Shown here piece after piece: positions 61,758-64,000 of a stretch of 64,000 bases of DNA (positions are counted from its first letter, which is position 1; every line of letters starts with the position of its first letter). A program made the position numbers and the translations under genes. The notes beneath the pieces are model-generated. The model worked only from the letters and a program-made list of their open reading frames with translations, had not been told where the DNA came from and did not search any database. Origin of the DNA: Reticulascus tulasneorum (lineage: Eukaryota; Ascomycota; Sordariomycetes; Glomerellales; Reticulascaceae); assembly GCA_001557505.1 (NCBI GenBank), contig LSAX01000002.1, forward strand, positions 3,472,001-3,536,000. Direction: 5' to 3'.

Positions 61758-62254
61758 TGATTTCAGTGACGAACGTAGACGGAAGCCTAAAGAATGTGAT
61801 GCTAATGCCACAAATAGAATCTAGATTCGGCAGCCTTGATTTTGATGCTCAAAAGGTGCGATGTAGGTGTGGGCTAAGAGGGGTCGATTATACAGTGCTA
61901 AAACCCTCCACGCATGTACTGTCTGACATTGGTCTAACTGGGATGTGGTTTGCGCGGGAATCCTCATCAAATTGAAATGGCTGCGTTACAGAGACAGCGG
62001 GCAGCGGGCAAAAGGCAAACAAGCAGAGAACAGACAACAGCACGGAATGCTTGCGAACAAACATTGCTTGAGTTAGTATCCTGCACATGATCAGTAGCAG
62101 AGGCCACTCACTATATGCGGAAGCAACCAGAAGAAAGCATCGGGATCACAAACAAGGACCCAGGGCCTGGCCGAAGCCATCAGGCTCCCAAGCATTGCTT
62201 AGTTCATACAGAGTTTGGGATTTAGACACGACGCATGGAAGACATAAGCACAAA
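61758..62254. other. spacer between CCA1 and TTI2, no gene assigned
   Basis: Either the TTI2 promoter and leader, or part of it is an unrecognised TTI2 N-terminal exon. A minus-strand 66-codon frame (62088-61888) has a hydrophobic run but no family match. Confidence 0.35.
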
Positions 62255-63987
62255 TTACGGCGGCAACCCATTAATTCCCAGCTCATCGCTCCGTCGCCGG
62301 ACCTCCTTTATTGCCCCGGTGAAATCCGTCTCACCTGGATGTCGGAGCTGCCATGCGATGCAAACATCCAAGGCTCGACTCATCCACTGTCCTGGCTTCA
62401 ATCCTAGCTCATGCGCAAGCTTGCGACCATCCACTAAGCGTGTTAATGAAGGGGCTTCTAGAACGTCCAGATCGACAAGATGGTCCAAGAACGTCTGCCA
62501 TCCCGTAAAGAACTCTGCCGCGTCTATACTTGTGATCAGCCATGACAAGAGTGAAGAGAGAGATGGAGGTGAAATGTCTCGTTGCTTACTGCTGTCTGAA
62601 CCTAGATGTACATGGTCCATGGCGTCAATAAGAATGGCATGCAAAACTTGTACTCTCCAGTGGCCGCCATGTGAGTCCCATTTGCGGATAGCCATTCCAA
62701 ATATATCACGCCTAGTAATGAAGGGCTCCTTGTCACAGACGTTTTGCTTCAAGGCCAGAATTTCAGCAATGTGTCTATGTGATGCCGTGACAATGTCACA
62801 AAGTTTGTTGGTCGACTTGAGACCTTCTCGAGCAGCGAGAGTGGCCAGGGGAATACACAGCTTGCCGTTGGCACTTGCCGAGCTACGGTCGACTAGGTGT
62901 GCCCAGGGGGCGAGGGCTGCGAGGGTCCATCCGAAGTAGGCTGCCTCATCAGACTGAACGAGAATGTCGTATATGGACCCAGCCCTTTTGTCTCGGGCAA
63001 GGATTTCCAGGCAGCCATACACCACCCCCCATCTTGACAGGTCTGGCGACAGTAGTCCGTCACGGGTAGGGTCAGTGAAGATGGCATGATAGAGCCCGAG
63101 ATTGTCTACAAGCTGTAGTGCCTGGCAAGGATGTTCACCTGAGCATGTTTGTGAGCAATCATGACTCTTCGCATATGTTGAGGCTATTCTGGATCACCTT
63201 TGAGCATCTTTTCCACCTCGACTCCTACTCTTTCCCGGCTAATTTTTAGCCGTAGAGCATCCAGCACCCGAGGGTCGCCCATGACGTCTCTGGCGGCAGG
63301 GTCGATTGCAAAGTCTAGGCGGCTAGCAAACCGTACTAACCTCAAGACACGGAGTGGGTCATCCATGAATGTCTGGAAAGGCTCCAAAGGAGTCCGGAGA
63401 AGTCGCGAGTGCAAGTCAGGGACACCGCCTGTATAATCCTCAACTTGGTTGGTCTGTAGATTGTAAAACAAAGCATTTATTGTGGCATCGCGGCGCAGAG
63501 CGTCCTCTTCGGCAGTGCCAAACTGCATGGTGGGGTTACGGCTGTCTTCAGTGTATGTTTCCCTTCTCAGATTCACAAAATCTAATTCCAGTCCAAAGAT
63601 CTTGGTAGTAGCGGTCTCGAGATGCTTGGACTTTTCGGGATTGGCTGCGATCCTGTGCAAGCTGCCGAGATCATCCGGACCAATGTTGTGCTTCTCAACA
63701 TTGCGCGCCAAGCCGCAGTATTGGGCTATTCTCAGACTGAAAGCATAGCCAGTCATTGCATTTATCGCTGTGTCAATGTCGTGGCTATCGACGCCGAGGA
63801 GCTTATCACGCACCCAACCTCCAGCCCACCGCAGGACGATTGGCTCTCCCACGAGGCCCTCCTCATCAATGGAGGCGGCGACATCGAGCAGTACGTCTCT
63901 CAGTTGCCTTTCCTTGGTCGTAAGCTGGACCGTGATTGAGGCTGAGGCTGAGTTTGACTCGCGGTTTGAAGATGAGGCGAAAGCCAT
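62255..63987 (-). CDS. CCA1: CCA-adding tRNA nucleotidyltransferase
   Basis: Two exons, 63987-63198 and 63138-62255, give 557 aa from the first visible ATG. The 59-bp intron (gtgatc..cag) joins EKMLKG to EHPCQALQLVDNLGLY. Class II nucleotidyltransferase motifs: A, GGWVRD (56-61) with SHDID (metal-binding D70, D72); B, RRDATINALFYN; and the tRNA/nucleotide-binding stretch DDPLRVLRLVRFASRLDF. The C-terminal helical region follows. It adds or repairs the 3'-CCA of tRNAs using CTP and ATP; in fungi one gene serves cytosol, nucleus and mitochondria through alternative starts. The frame stays open upstream to the window edge (64000), so a longer mitochondrial-targeted start may exist outside the window. 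Confidence 0.93.
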
Positions 63988-64000
63988 AGACAGAGACGTG

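Noticed and set aside
61888..62088. 66-codon minus-strand frame with a signal-like hydrophobic run
   Set aside because: No family match, no clear gene context; more likely TTI2 upstream or leader DNA.

Overview
The window is nuclear DNA from a filamentous ascomycete (Pezizomycotina). The genes have 49-82 bp introns with GT..AG ends. The families are fungal: a Zn2Cys6 regulator, UstYa/DUF3328 remnants and a fungal ABC-C transporter. About 35 kb of very AT-rich repeat DNA carries the C-to-T/G-to-A signature of repeat-induced point mutation (RIP). I cannot name the species. Layout: (1) 1-4.75 kb holds a secreted chitin-deacetylase-like protein and a SrpA-like catalase-fold protein, both apparently intact. 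(2) 5.1-13.7 kb is a gene graveyard. It holds two fragments of UstYa-type (DUF3328) proteins, a frameshifted fungal transcription factor, a full-length but many-times-broken ABC-C multidrug transporter, and a frameshifted small membrane protein of a conserved Cys/His family. Together these look like the remains of a secondary-metabolite cluster of the UstYa type; no core synthase or precursor gene was seen. (3) 14.5-18.2 kb begins with a small AT-rich islet carrying a perfect hairpin and a 17-bp tandem array, followed by a divergent, apparently intact pair: a Zn2Cys6 regulator and a short-chain dehydrogenase. (4) 18.55-19.85 kb is a 1.3-kb element with ~143-bp terminal inverted repeats enclosing a degenerate 19-bp minisatellite. 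(5) 21.1-56.65 kb is the RIP block. It contains nested transposons: at least one Ty3/Gypsy retrotransposon (minus strand, recognisable reverse transcriptase), probably a second Gypsy in the opposite direction around everything else, and five full-length hAT elements, four of which have an 8-bp target-site duplication (three exact, one with a single mismatch). One hAT sits inside another, and the related copy nearby preserves the empty site. (6) 56.8-64 kb is ordinary housekeeping DNA: FIG4 (Sac-domain phosphoinositide phosphatase), a TTI2-like gene tail-to-tail with it, and the CCA-adding tRNA nucleotidyltransferase running off the right edge. The left half is accessory DNA: niche enzymes, decayed cluster genes and repeats. 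The right half is conserved core. The FIG4 start codon is only about 130 bp from the edge of the mutated repeats. No tRNA, rRNA or CRISPR was recognised. Exon boundaries are my own reading of splice sites and reading frames; nothing was searched against a database.
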